Below, piece by piece: positions 7,585-16,039 of a DNA stretch of 48,092 bases. Under the pieces are notes generated by a model, which saw nothing but the letters and a program-made list of their open reading frames with translations, made no database searches and had not been told where the DNA came from. This stretch comes from Akkermansia sp. (GTDB lineage: Bacteria; Verrucomicrobiota; Verrucomicrobiia; Verrucomicrobiales; Akkermansiaceae), in NCBI GenBank assembly GCA_017415555.1, contig JAFQGF010000049.1, positions 1-48,092 of the forward strand, written 5' to 3'. Made by a program: the position numbers and the translations under genes. Every line of letters begins with the position of its first letter. The stretch's first letter is position 1.

Positions 7585-9807
7585 ATGGCAGAGAAGGTGG
7601 GTGAAGCGAAGATGTCGGAAGCTGTGCTGCATGCACAGGATTATCTGCAGATTCTGAAAAGTCGTTGGAAGCAGGCATTTTTTGTATTCTTGCTGGTTTT
7701 ACTTAGTTGTGCGCTGATAACTAAGATGATGACGCCGCGGTACACGAGTACCATGCAGTTTGAAATTAAGCAGCCTCGCGACCTGATTAATCTTGCTGTT
7801 GGCGGCGATGCGAACCCGATTCAGACGGAAGCCAGCGGTTATGAATATATCACGACCCAGTTCCAGCTGTTGGTGTCGCAGCAGAATCTTGTGGCTGTGG
7901 CAAATAAGCTCGATTTGCCGAGCGAGTGGGGGATGGATGAGAAGGCTGTGGCCGGCATTTTGGCTAATTGCACCAAGGTGATGCCGGTAATGGGTACTAA
8001 CCTGGTGGACGTGATTGTCACCTACTCGGATGCCCGCCTGGCACAGCGCATCTGCGAGTCGATTGCCACCTGTTACAAAGAAATCCGCGAGGAGAAAGAG
8101 AGTGCCCTTATCAATGAGGCCATTACTAAGCGTTTCGAGGTGCTTCGTTCCCGACAGGATGAGCTTGAACGAAAGGCGGATGTGGTTCGTCAGTATATCC
8201 GTTCCGGTAAGTATCTGGTTGGCATCTGGGCTTCGGACGGTCGCGTTGCTCCGACGTCGACTGCGGCAGAGGAGCAGGCTCTCACCCAACTCAACAATTC
8301 CAGACTTGCTCTGCAGTCTGAAATTTCGCAGATGACTGTCCATGTTAACAAGCTCCAGACCCTGAAGGATAAGGATTTGTTGAGCTATGTGACTCGAACG
8401 GGATTGTTGTCTGCTGAATCGTACAGTTCTGCCCGTGTGCGCGAGCTGAGCGAGGCATACAGGGAGGAAGAGGAGGCTTATAATCAGAAGTTGATTGCAG
8501 GATACGGGGCGGCGCACCCGGTGATGAAAAGTCTTGCGGAGCAGCACAAGAGCACAGAGACTCAGCTCTATGCAGAGTTGGTGGGTATGCGCGATGCCAT
8601 GCAGGACCAGCTGGATGTGAAGAAGGCTGAGTTTACTGAACTGGAAGGTCGCTATTCCCAGGCTCGTAGTCGCCTGCGCGAGAAGACGCTTGAAGACCAG
8701 AAGGTGATGGTGGCGCTGCAGGAGTACAGTGCGGAGAAAAACCGTTACGACAAGCTGGAAAACGATTATATTGTGGATCGTATGCGTCTGTTGGCGCCCA
8801 GACAGACAATCGAAATATATAGTGAAGCGAGTCTGCCCGGGGCACCGAGTAGTCCTAAATATAAGCTGAACCTTATCATTGGTGCTGTTGTGGGGCTTAT
8901 TGCCGGCCTTGTTGTTGCGGTTCTGTTTAATTATTTCGATACTTCCGTCAAATCGCTGGAAGAGGCGGAGCGCCACCTTGGCCTGCCTGTGCTGGGTGTG
9001 ATTCCGCAGGATGCCGGGCTGCTTGCTCTGGGCGATGGAAACAGCCCGGATGCAGAGGCTTACAGAATCCTCAGAACAAATGTAGAGCTTAAGAAGTCGC
9101 TATTTAAAGCGAGGACTTTTGCTGTGGTGTCCGCAAATGCCGGTGAAGGCAAGACGACTACGCTCTGCAATCTGGCATATGTATTTGCCTCTGCCGGATA
9201 TAGCACCCTTATGATTGATGCGGATTTGCGCCGTCCGCGTCTGGACAGATATTCTGAAATAGAAGCGTCTGTGGGTCTCTCCAATTATCTGACGAGCGAG
9301 ATGGAACTTAAAGACGTGGTGGTGAAGACCGGTACGCCGAATCTGTACCTCATGCCGGCAGGTCCTCTTCCTTCTGATCCCTCCGGTGTGCTGGGGTCAC
9401 ACCGTATGACACAGCTGTTGTCGGAGGTCGGAAAACGTTTTGATATTGTGCTGTTCGATTCTCCGCCGGTGCTGGGTGTGAGCGATTCGTCCCTTATCGT
9501 CAGCAAGGTGGATGCGGCTCTTGTTGTATTGCAGCCGCGTAAGATGCCGCTTAAGGCTCTGCTGCGCACGAAGTCTATCATTCAGAATGTCGGTGGCCAG
9601 ATTATGGGTCTTGTGATGAATAATGTGGATATCAGTTCTGATACTCAGTACCAGTACTATACGACCTATTACTCGTATTACTCGGCCGGAGAGGCACGTA
9701 AGGAACCGGCTCAGACGATGCGCGCTGAAAAGCTGGTGCCTGCCTCAGTTGCAGACAAGAAGCTTACACCGCTGGCCGGGAATGAGCGGGATACCGATCT
9801 TTACTAA
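7585..9807 (+). CDS. Wzc-like polysaccharide co-polymerase and tyrosine autokinase
   Basis: A 740-residue fusion of a Wzz-type chain-length domain and a bacterial tyrosine kinase. Membrane segments lie at about 32-50 and 428-452, with a long periplasmic coiled coil between. The cytoplasmic kinase has Walker A (AGEGKTT, about 519-525), Walker A' (LMIDADLRRPR, about 542-552) and Walker B (IVLFDSPPV, about 619-627). A tail tyrosine cluster (QYQYYTTYYSYYS, about 689-701) is the expected autophosphorylation site. Such proteins control polymerisation and export of exopolysaccharide with a Wza partner, which here begins one base after the stop. A start at 7612 (MSEAVLHAQ) is also possible and would remove nine residues. 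Confidence 0.93.
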   Translation: MAEKVGEAKMSEAVLHAQDYLQILKSRWKQAFFVFLLVLLSCALITKMMTPRYTSTMQFEIKQPRDLINLAVGGDANPIQTEASGYEYITTQFQLLVSQQNLVAVANKLDLPSEWGMDEKAVAGILANCTKVMPVMGTNLVDVIVTYSDARLAQRICESIATCYKEIREEKESALINEAITKRFEVLRSRQDELERKADVVRQYIRSGKYLVGIWASDGRVAPTSTAAEEQALTQLNNSRLALQSEISQMTVHVNKLQTLKDKDLLSYVTRTGLLSAESYSSARVRELSEAYREEEEAYNQKLIAGYGAAHPVMKSLAEQHKSTETQLYAELVGMRDAMQDQLDVKKAEFTELEGRYSQARSRLREKTLEDQKVMVALQEYSAEKNRYDKLENDYIVDRMRLLAPRQTIEIYSEASLPGAPSSPKYKLNLIIGAVVGLIAGLVVAVLFNYFDTSVKSLEEAERHLGLPVLGVIPQDAGLLALGDGNSPDAEAYRILRTNVELKKSLFKARTFAVVSANAGEGKTTTLCNLAYVFASAGYSTLMIDADLRRPRLDRYSEIEASVGLSNYLTSEMELKDVVVKTGTPNLYLMPAGPLPSDPSGVLGSHRMTQLLSEVGKRFDIVLFDSPPVLGVSDSSLIVSKVDAALVVLQPRKMPLKALLRTKSIIQNVGGQIMGLVMNNVDISSDTQYQYYTTYYSYYSAGEARKEPAQTMRAEKLVPASVADKKLTPLAGNERDTDLY

Positions 9808-9808
9808 T

Positions 9809-10441
9809 ATGAAGGAATTGATAACAAAAGCTTTCAGATGGGCTCTGGCCGGGATGTTACTTGTTGTGCCTGCCTTAGCTCAGTCTGATGAAGGTTTGGA
9901 TGCTGAGCCCAGAGCTCGCCGGGGTGGGGATGTGATACTGGCGTTCCGCAACATTCCGGCTGAGGATAAAGCTAATGTGGATGGTAAGTATACAGTTAGC
10001 AATGAGGATGGCACCATCAACTTGCCGTATCTTTCATCCCGGGTGAAGGTTGACGGTAAGACCGCGCGCCAGTTGGAGGATATGCTGCGACAGCTTTATA
10101 TTGAGCAGCAGATTTATGCCCGCCCTATCGTGACGGCTCAGGTAGGCAATGCTCAGGAAATTGAAGAGCATATGCGCCGCCGTATAGATGTTACCGGCTA
10201 TGTGAACAGTAAAAAGTCTGTGCCATACAGACCGGGTATTACTCTTCTCCAGGCTTTGCTGGAATGTGGTGATATCAGTATGCATGGCTCCCGCCGAATT
10301 CAGGTGACCCGTAAAGGGGTGATTCGTACGTATGATTACTTCAGCGTCAAGGATCGCTCTCTTAAGCTGAGGCCGGATGACCAGATATATGTTCTTAAAC
10401 GAGGTCCGTTTGAGTCGCGACCGGATAAATTGTTGCCTTGA
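9809..10441 (+). CDS. Wza-like polysaccharide export protein
   Basis: The ATG at 9809 directly follows the wzc stop (one base between), and its product has a signal peptide (MKELITKAFRWALAGMLLVV, cleavage near A-L-A-Q). The frame extends upstream inside wzc, but that part is not credible. The mature part has the polysaccharide export domain (about 40-115: TVSNEDGTINLPYLSSRVKV and following) and an SLBB-like segment with V-T-G-Y-V (about 125-200). It should form the periplasm/outer-membrane exit for the polymer. At 210 residues it is much shorter than E. coli Wza and has no lipobox Cys, so the separate barrel protein may provide the outer-membrane pore. Confidence 0.9.
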   Translation: MKELITKAFRWALAGMLLVVPALAQSDEGLDAEPRARRGGDVILAFRNIPAEDKANVDGKYTVSNEDGTINLPYLSSRVKVDGKTARQLEDMLRQLYIEQQIYARPIVTAQVGNAQEIEEHMRRRIDVTGYVNSKKSVPYRPGITLLQALLECGDISMHGSRRIQVTRKGVIRTYDYFSVKDRSLKLRPDDQIYVLKRGPFESRPDKLLP

Positions 10442-10457
10442 GTTGAAGAATGCCATG

Positions 10458-10495
10458 GGCCTCTCCGCTGCTTGAACGGTGAGGCCTGTTTTTTT
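10458..10495 (+). terminator. Terminator after wza, touching the next start codon
   Basis: GGCCTCTCCG pairs with CGGTGAGGCC (one mismatch), followed by TGTTTTTTT. The last T is adjacent to the ATG at 10496, so terminator and start of the next gene abut with no room for a ribosome site. Confidence 0.8.
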
Positions 10496-11599
10496 ATGAA
10501 ACGGGTTGCGCCAAAGAGAGCGCTGATTGTCAGCGTAGGCTACGGGGAAGGCCACCATGCTGCCGCCCGGGCTCTCGCTCAGGAGTTTTGCGCCCGTGAC
10601 TGGAGTGTGCGGGTGATAGATCCCTGTAAGATGGCGCATCCGTTTCTCTTTGAATTGACGCGTCGCTTTTACCAATTCTGTGTTCGCAGAGCTCCCTGGC
10701 TCTGGGCCATTACGTATGAGCAGACAGATACGGCAGATTGGTCTGTTAAGCCATTTGCACCGGGGCTGCGCGGGGTGACAGAAACGCTGGCTGCACAGGT
10801 GAAGGAGTTTTGTCCCGATGTGGTGCTTTGTACCTACCCATTGTATGCCCATATGCTGGATGCTCTACGGTTGGAGGGGCGTGTGAAGGTGCCTTATGCT
10901 GTCGTTGTGACGGATGCGCTGGAAATAAGCCGCCCCTGGATGGTTAATAAGGCTCCGTTGATTTTTTTGCCCGATGAGTATTCTCTGGAGCGTGTGAGCG
11001 AGCGTTATGCCCTGGATTTTAACCGGATGGCTGCGGTCGGTTTTCCTGTCAAACGCGAGTTTCATCCGGATGCTGACCGTGGAGTGCCTGATGCCGAGAC
11101 TTTGTGGATTGTGTATGGAGCTTATGCACCGTTGGGGCGTGTGCAGCAGGACTTGGCTGCGCTGATTGCACGGTATCCCGCGGCTTGTATTACGGTGATA
11201 GCCGGGGCCCATTGTGCGGACTTGCTTCATTTTGCGAGTGAGCGTGTGGAGGTTGTGCCTCGAACCGATAGGATGCATGAACTTTTTGCACGTGCTCATT
11301 TTTATATTGGCAAGGCGGGGGCGGCTACTGTTTTCGAGGCGTATGCGTCTCATTTGCCTGTGCTGGTTAATTATGCTCTGCCCGGACAGGAACAGGGAAA
11401 TCTTGAACTGCTTCTTCAGGATGGTGCCGGTTGTCGGGTGAGAACGACTGCCGATATGCTGGTGACGATAGAGGCTGCTCTGGCTCATGGTGCTGCCGGT
11501 TGGTGCCGTATGCGGGACGCTATGGCTCAATCCGGTCGGGGCAGGGGTGCAAAAGGAATTGCGGATGTGTTGGAAAAGCGTTTTTTATATGAAGAATAA
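10496..11599 (+). CDS. MGDG-synthase-type glycosyltransferase (GT28)
   Basis: 367 residues from the ATG at 10496; a TTG eight codons earlier lies inside the terminator hairpin and is unlikely. The N-terminus has IVSVGYGEGHHAAARAL, the glycine-rich loop of monogalactosyldiacylglycerol synthases and processive diglucosyl-diacylglycerol synthases. The C-terminal GT-B half has KAGAATVFEAYASHLPVL and PGQEQGN, which bind the sugar nucleotide. It likely transfers sugar to a lipid acceptor at the inner membrane; it could serve glycolipid synthesis or the nearby polysaccharide. The 3' end overlaps coaX by 11 bases. Confidence 0.85.
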   Translation: MKRVAPKRALIVSVGYGEGHHAAARALAQEFCARDWSVRVIDPCKMAHPFLFELTRRFYQFCVRRAPWLWAITYEQTDTADWSVKPFAPGLRGVTETLAAQVKEFCPDVVLCTYPLYAHMLDALRLEGRVKVPYAVVVTDALEISRPWMVNKAPLIFLPDEYSLERVSERYALDFNRMAAVGFPVKREFHPDADRGVPDAETLWIVYGAYAPLGRVQQDLAALIARYPAACITVIAGAHCADLLHFASERVEVVPRTDRMHELFARAHFYIGKAGAATVFEAYASHLPVLVNYALPGQEQGNLELLLQDGAGCRVRTTADMLVTIEAALAHGAAGWCRMRDAMAQSGRGRGAKGIADVLEKRFLYEE

Positions 11600-12341
11600 A
11601 ACAAATACAACTCTTCTTATAGATAACTCTAACACTCGCACGAAACTGATGTTTTCATGTGATGGAAAGCTTGAGGAGGAGCTACTGGTGCTGCCTACGT
11701 CCGGTCTGAGTGAGGACGGTCTGCAGGGTGCTCTTTTGGGGAGGGCGTTTGACCGTGTGTTGGTCAGCTCTGTTGTGCCCTGTGCGGCGGATGTGTTTCG
11801 CCGGGCTTTCCGAGTACCGGTCAAGTTTCTTTCGGCGGAGTTCCCGGTTGGTGTGTCTTTCGAATATAAGGCATTAGGAACCCTGGGGGCTGACCGGGTG
11901 GCTAATGTGCTGGGTGTGGTGGAGTCCGGTATATTGCCGTGTGTAGCAGTGGATTTGGGGACTGCCGTTACTTTTGATGTTGTGATAGAGCGAGCCGGAA
12001 TTCCTTGTTTTGTGGGGGGAGCCATAGCACCAGGCTTGTCTGTGATGTGTTCTTCTCTGGCTCAAATGACAGCTCAACTCCCATTTGTGTCTGCAACGGA
12101 AAATGTTTGCGCCATAGGTCACAGCACGGTAGAGGGAATGCAGTCCGGGTGTTTGCTGGGGCTATGCGGCCAGGTGCGTGAACTATTGGCGCGCATAGCG
12201 GAGGAGCTGGGTGTAAAGCCATATGTCGTTGCGACAGGCGGAGACGCTATATTGGTAGGCAATATGTTGGGTTGTTTTGACAAGGTGGACACGTTGCTTA
12301 CTTTCCGGGGATTGAACAGGGCGGCCCAATGTGTTTTCTGA
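11589..12341 (+). CDS. coaX: Type III pantothenate kinase
   Basis: The ATG at 11589 overlaps the end of the glycosyltransferase gene and gives 250 residues, the usual size. It phosphorylates pantothenate, the first step of coenzyme A synthesis. The ASKHA-fold motifs are present: phosphate-1 loop LLIDNSNTRTK at the N-terminus (with D-N-S-N-T-R rather than the commoner D-I-G-N-T), LGADRVANVLG, phosphate-2 loop AVDLGTAVTFDVV, GGAIAPGLSVM and ATGGDA near the C-terminus. acpP, whose product needs the CoA-derived phosphopantetheine arm, follows under its own promoter. Confidence 0.93.
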   Translation: MKNKTNTTLLIDNSNTRTKLMFSCDGKLEEELLVLPTSGLSEDGLQGALLGRAFDRVLVSSVVPCAADVFRRAFRVPVKFLSAEFPVGVSFEYKALGTLGADRVANVLGVVESGILPCVAVDLGTAVTFDVVIERAGIPCFVGGAIAPGLSVMCSSLAQMTAQLPFVSATENVCAIGHSTVEGMQSGCLLGLCGQVRELLARIAEELGVKPYVVATGGDAILVGNMLGCFDKVDTLLTFRGLNRAAQCVF

Positions 12342-12370
12342 TACTTTTTTTGGTGAAACGTAAATTTTTG

Positions 12371-12399
12371 TTGCATGTTCCCATTAATTGCGCTATTAT
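12371..12399 (+). promoter_or_regulatory. Promoter of acpP
   Basis: TTGCAT (12371-12376), a 17-base spacer and TATTAT (12394-12399). It predicts a leader of about 22 bases in which no Shine-Dalgarno is visible. Confidence 0.85.
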
Positions 12400-12428
12400 A
12401 AGGGCACCTTACAAACTAGTCACATCTT

Positions 12429-12668
12429 ATGTCCGACAGCATTGAAACACAGGTAAAGGAAATCATCGTCGAGCAGCTCGGCGTTGACCCCGAGAAGGTA
12501 ACCACCGACGCTAAGTTCATTGAGGATCTGGGTGCAGATTCCCTTGATACGGTAGAGCTCGTCATGACGTTCGAGGAGAAATTCTCCGTAGAGGTTCCTG
12601 ATGAGGACGCCGAGAAGCTCAAGTCTGTGGCTGACGTTGTTGCATACATCAAGGAGCATCAGGCCTGA
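12429..12668 (+). CDS. acpP: Acyl carrier protein
   Basis: A 79-residue acidic four-helix protein with the phosphopantetheine site DSLDT (Ser38) in the standard context [16 protein letters not shown]. It carries growing acyl chains in fatty-acid and lipid A synthesis in the cytoplasm. Length and the recognition helix with E-D-E-D-A-E match housekeeping AcpP. It has its own promoter and a terminator just downstream, so it is a single-gene transcript. Codons in this gene favour C-ending forms more than its neighbours, as expected for a highly expressed gene. Confidence 0.97.
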   Translation: MSDSIETQVKEIIVEQLGVDPEKVTTDAKFIEDLGADSLDTVELVMTFEEKFSVEVPDEDAEKLKSVADVVAYIKEHQA

Positions 12669-12697
12669 TAGCAACTCGTTTAACCTTTTCTACAGCA

Positions 12698-12735
12698 GGC
12701 GGTTCCTCCCTCGTTGGCGGAGCCGCCGCTTTTCC
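12698..12735 (+). terminator. Terminator of acpP
   Basis: GGCGGTTCCTCC pairs with GGCGGAGCCGCC (two G-T wobbles) around a six-base loop, then GCTTTTCCTTTTCC. Confidence 0.85.
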
Positions 12736-12746
12736 TTTTCCCAGGC

Positions 12747-13274
12747 ATGGTAAATGAATCGTCAGCGTTATATGCCATACAGAACACGCGGGTTCTGTAT
12801 GTTCCGGACAGGCGTATAGATACGTTTGGCGATACTCGTTTTAACTTTGTGCTGCTGACTGAGCCGATGGATGCAGTGGGGCATTGCCGTGTGCGGCGAG
12901 GCTGGGTAGAGGCCAGCCGCCCCCGTATTCTCCGCCCGGCAGATTTGAGGGGGATTGAGATGGAGGGCTTTACTCCGGAGGCTCGGCGCTTCTTGGATTG
13001 TATGGCGCAGAATGGTGTGTCTCTGAAAGCTCTTCTGCAATATGGGTTTCGCTTTCTGCGTTCTGAGGTGCAGGTGGAATATCTGCACGAGGATGTAAGG
13101 GAGGTGGCAGACCGGGTTGCAAAGGATGTTCTGCATGCCGGGGATGCTTTTACGGCAGTGGTGCAGGGGGTGGATGATGCGTGGGAAGCTTCCCTGCTTT
13201 GTTTTATGTTGGAAATGATACAGCAATCTCATGATATCAACTTTTTCGATCTTAAGAGGCGTGGCTTTATTTAG
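12747..13274 (+). CDS. Conserved hypothetical protein
   Basis: 175 residues from the ATG at 12747; a TTG 33 bases earlier is inside the acpP terminator. I cannot name a family with confidence. The N-terminal half (YAIQNTRVLYVPDRRIDTFG, then FNFVLLTEPMD) looks like a beta-rich fold; the C-terminal half is helical with VVQGVDDAWEASLLCFMLEM and a basic tail (D-L-K-R-R-G-F-I). No signal peptide or membrane segment, so cytoplasmic. It overlaps the LysM gene by 44 bases, which suggests co-expression. Confidence 0.75.
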   Translation: MVNESSALYAIQNTRVLYVPDRRIDTFGDTRFNFVLLTEPMDAVGHCRVRRGWVEASRPRILRPADLRGIEMEGFTPEARRFLDCMAQNGVSLKALLQYGFRFLRSEVQVEYLHEDVREVADRVAKDVLHAGDAFTAVVQGVDDAWEASLLCFMLEMIQQSHDINFFDLKRRGFI

Positions 13275-14031
13275 CCTGGCTGCCACGCTTGTGTGCTCTG
13301 CAGAAGAGGAAGGATATTCTCTGTGGCCCCGGCGCCCGAAGGAGCTGGAGTCTGCGCGTAACCTGGTGGGTGAGCAGAAATATGATGAAGCCGTTGCATT
13401 GCTGCAGCCTTTTGTGCGGGAGGGGGGGATTGCCGGTCGAGAGGCTCGGCAGATTACCGGTGTCATTAATGTGCGCCGTTATCTGACCCGAAATCATCCC
13501 CGGGCACAGGTGCATCTTGTGAAACGAGGGGAAACCCTGGCACGTATTGCGGCTGATTGTTCATGTCCTGCGGACGTGATTATGCTGTTGAATGGGATTG
13601 TGGAACCCTCCGATTTGAAAGCGGGGCAGAAGGTGGTGGTGGTGCCTATGGATTTGCGCATGGAGTTGCGCCCGCTCCAGCGTGAGATTTCTGTGTGGGA
13701 TGGTACACAATTGGTGGCGTCTTACAATATTCTGGGTGCCGAGGGATTTACAAAATCAACAAACGAGGAAACAGAGGTCTCTGAGCGGCAAGGATACCTG
13801 GGCGGTGTGTTGCTCCCGCAACGCTCCACGCAATTCCTGTGCAGTGACCGTGGGATAACTCTGGCTAATGGTGTTTGTCTCGCTTCCGATGAGCGCGGGC
13901 AGGGACGTATACTGAAGCTGGAGCGTAAGGATCTGAATGAGCTGGCTTTGCTGATGGGAATTGGTGCCCGTGTGTCGGTTGTGTACGATGAGGCGGCCTA
14001 TCAGCAGGCATCCGTTACTCCTGCTGACTGA
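13231..14031 (+). CDS. Secreted LysM-domain protein
   Basis: 266 residues. A signal peptide covers about 1-24 (cleavage near C-S-A-E). A helical segment resembling a TPR follows (YDEAVALLQPFVREGG), then one LysM domain at about 93-140 (VHLVKRGETLARIAADCSCP ... LKAGQKVVVVP), which binds peptidoglycan glycans. The last 125 residues begin with a strand pattern like the start of an L,D-transpeptidase domain (ISVWDGTQLVASYNILG), but I see no His...Ser-His-Gly-Cys active site, so an enzymatic role is not supported. It overlaps the preceding gene and is followed by a strong terminator. It probably sits in the periplasm on the cell wall. Confidence 0.8.
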   Translation: MISTFSILRGVALFSLAATLVCSAEEEGYSLWPRRPKELESARNLVGEQKYDEAVALLQPFVREGGIAGREARQITGVINVRRYLTRNHPRAQVHLVKRGETLARIAADCSCPADVIMLLNGIVEPSDLKAGQKVVVVPMDLRMELRPLQREISVWDGTQLVASYNILGAEGFTKSTNEETEVSERQGYLGGVLLPQRSTQFLCSDRGITLANGVCLASDERGQGRILKLERKDLNELALLMGIGARVSVVYDEAAYQQASVTPAD

Positions 14032-14053
14032 CATAAAAATGCAGATTGTGGTA

Positions 14054-14093
14054 ATGCAGCATGAAAAAAAACTTTTCATGCTGCATCTTTTTT
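14054..14093 (+). terminator. Terminator of the LysM gene
   Basis: A perfect 14-pair stem (ATGCAGCATGAAAA with its complement, 14054-14067 and 14073-14086), then CTTTTTT. The 3' arm also contains the -35 region proposed for ilvB. Confidence 0.92.
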
Positions 14094-14101
14094 GCTAGAA
14101 T
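14073..14101 (+). promoter_or_regulatory. Candidate promoter of ilvB
   Basis: TTTTCA (14073-14078), a 17-base spacer and TAGAAT (14096-14101). The -35 element is weak and lies in the 3' arm of the preceding terminator. The TAGAATAAGC string matches that before tRNA-Gly(UCC). Confidence 0.5.
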
Positions 14102-14131
14102 AAGCTCGCGCCGGGGCAAAAGCACCGGTTC

Positions 14132-16012
14132 ATGGTATTACAATCTCAATTTCTTAAAGCTATGAGCGATTCCCATACAGATACACAGTCCGCCCGCAAG
14201 AAGATGAACGGGGCTGAGGCCCTCGTACAGAGCCTAGTACGTGAGGGGGTCGATGTAGTATTTGCGTATCCCGGTGGTGCCAGTATGCCGATGCACCAGG
14301 CACTGAGTCATGAGCCATCCATTCGCACGATTCTGCCTCGCCATGAGCAAGGTGGTGCCTTTGCTGCTGAGGGGTATGGCCGTGTTACAGGCAAGGTAGG
14401 TGTGTGTATGTCCACATCCGGCCCCGGTGCAACGAACATGATTACGCCTATTGCTGATGCCTTCTTGGATTCTATTCCCATGGTGGCAATTACGGCTCAG
14501 GTGGGCAGCGGGTTGATTGGTAGCTCTGCTTTCCAGGAAACAGATGTGTTTGGGATGACTGCTCCGATTGTGAAGCACAGCTACCTGGTAACAAAACTGG
14601 AGGATATCCCCCGTATTATAAAGGAAGCTTTCTATATTGCTCGCACCGGGCGCCCCGGTCCTGTGGTGATTGATATTCCCAAGAACTTCCAGGAAGGCGT
14701 GTTTGAACCGGATTTTGATGCCCCGATGGATTTGCCCGGGTATCGTCCTGAGTTGCCCGTTCCCACTGAAAAGCTGGATGTGGTACTGCCCATTCTGATG
14801 GCGGCGAAGCGTCCGGCTATTTATGCGGGTGGTGGTGTTGTGATTTCCGATGCATCTGAGCAGTTGCTGGAGCTTGCCGAGCGCCTGCAGATTCCTGTGG
14901 CGACAACCCTGATGGGCATTGGCGCTATGCCGGAGGAGCATCCTCTGTCTGTTCGCTGGCTTGGCATGCACGGTGCTGTATATGCCAATAACACGGTAAA
15001 CGAGGCTGATGTTGTGCTGGCTATAGGCGCTCGCTTTGATGACCGCGTGACGGGAGCCGTGAAGACTTTCTGTGAGCATGCCCGCATTATTCACATTGAT
15101 TACGATGCCGCCGAGCTGAACAAGAATAAGAAAGTCGAGTTGGCTATTCGGGCAGATGCCGGTGCTGCACTCAAATACCTGAATGCCAGACTTGCAGAAG
15201 CTGGCGTAGAGCGTCGCGCGTATGCTGTGGAGAATCGTCCGGAGTGGTTCGGTATCATTGAGCAGTGGAAGAAGGACTATCCCCTGTGCTACGAACAGCG
15301 GGATCACGAAATTGCACCTCAGGCAGTTATCGAGGAGCTTTATCGCCAGATGAACGGGCGCGATGCTGTTATCTGCACAGGTGTGGGACAGCACCAGATG
15401 TTTGCTGCTCAGTTCTATCGCTTTAATCAGCCCCGCCGTTTGTCTACATCCGGCGGTCTGGGCTCCATGGGGTACGGCCTGCCTGCAGCCATGGGTGCGC
15501 ATGTTGCTTATCCGCATCTGCCGGTTATCAACATTGATGGTGATGGTTCCTTCCTGATGAATGTGCAGGAACTTGCTACCATCAGCACAGAACACATGCC
15601 CATCAAGACGATTATTCTGGATAATCAGCACCTTGGTATGGTCGTTCAGTGGGAAGACCTGAAGTACGACTCTCATCGTGCTAATACATTCCTGGCAGAT
15701 GCATCTGCGCAGTATGATCCGACACACCATACGCCGGAGTTGTTATATCCGAACTATCCTGTTCTTTGTGCCGGTTTTGGTATCAAGTGCGAGCGCGTTG
15801 TTGAACCGGCTGAGTTGGCCCCAGCCATACGCCGCATGTTGGAGTCTGAAGAAGCCTATGTGCTGGATGTGATGGTGCCGCATGATGTGCATGTGCTGCC
15901 GATGATTCCCGGTGGCATGGGATACCGAGATGTAGTGCTTGAGCGTATTGCCGGCGATGGCAAGGGGCGTAAGGCCTCGGATTTGGGGAAGGAAATCCCC
16001 TCTGCTCTGTAA
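14132..16012 (+). CDS. ilvB: Acetolactate synthase, large subunit
   Basis: A ThDP enzyme that joins two pyruvates (or pyruvate and 2-oxobutyrate), the first common step of branched-chain amino acid synthesis. 626 residues from 14132; an ATG at 14162 (MSDSHTD) would give 616 and is equally plausible since neither has a Shine-Dalgarno. Visible are FAYPGGASMPMHQAL, the catalytic Glu72 in PRHEQGGAF, the GPGATN loop, and the ThDP-binding GDGSF...N motif at about 470-498. The length and a C-terminal HVLPMIPGG segment are typical of AHAS. No small regulatory subunit (ilvN) follows; the next gene is a membrane protein. The regulatory subunit must be elsewhere or absent. Confidence 0.93.
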   Translation: MVLQSQFLKAMSDSHTDTQSARKKMNGAEALVQSLVREGVDVVFAYPGGASMPMHQALSHEPSIRTILPRHEQGGAFAAEGYGRVTGKVGVCMSTSGPGATNMITPIADAFLDSIPMVAITAQVGSGLIGSSAFQETDVFGMTAPIVKHSYLVTKLEDIPRIIKEAFYIARTGRPGPVVIDIPKNFQEGVFEPDFDAPMDLPGYRPELPVPTEKLDVVLPILMAAKRPAIYAGGGVVISDASEQLLELAERLQIPVATTLMGIGAMPEEHPLSVRWLGMHGAVYANNTVNEADVVLAIGARFDDRVTGAVKTFCEHARIIHIDYDAAELNKNKKVELAIRADAGAALKYLNARLAEAGVERRAYAVENRPEWFGIIEQWKKDYPLCYEQRDHEIAPQAVIEELYRQMNGRDAVICTGVGQHQMFAAQFYRFNQPRRLSTSGGLGSMGYGLPAAMGAHVAYPHLPVINIDGDGSFLMNVQELATISTEHMPIKTIILDNQHLGMVVQWEDLKYDSHRANTFLADASAQYDPTHHTPELLYPNYPVLCAGFGIKCERVVEPAELAPAIRRMLESEEAYVLDVMVPHDVHVLPMIPGGMGYRDVVLERIAGDGKGRKASDLGKEIPSAL

Positions 16013-16039
16013 CATTGGCAGATTATTGCCTCGGTTCAC

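Noticed and set aside
12342..12365. Terminator after coaX
   Set aside because: There is a T-run but no convincing stem before it.
14234..15730. Long open frame (498 codons) on the minus strand
   Set aside because: Antisense shadow of ilvB.
16013..16039. Acetolactate synthase small subunit expected after ilvB
   Set aside because: Only 27 bases separate ilvB from a membrane protein gene; no ACT-domain gene is present in the window.
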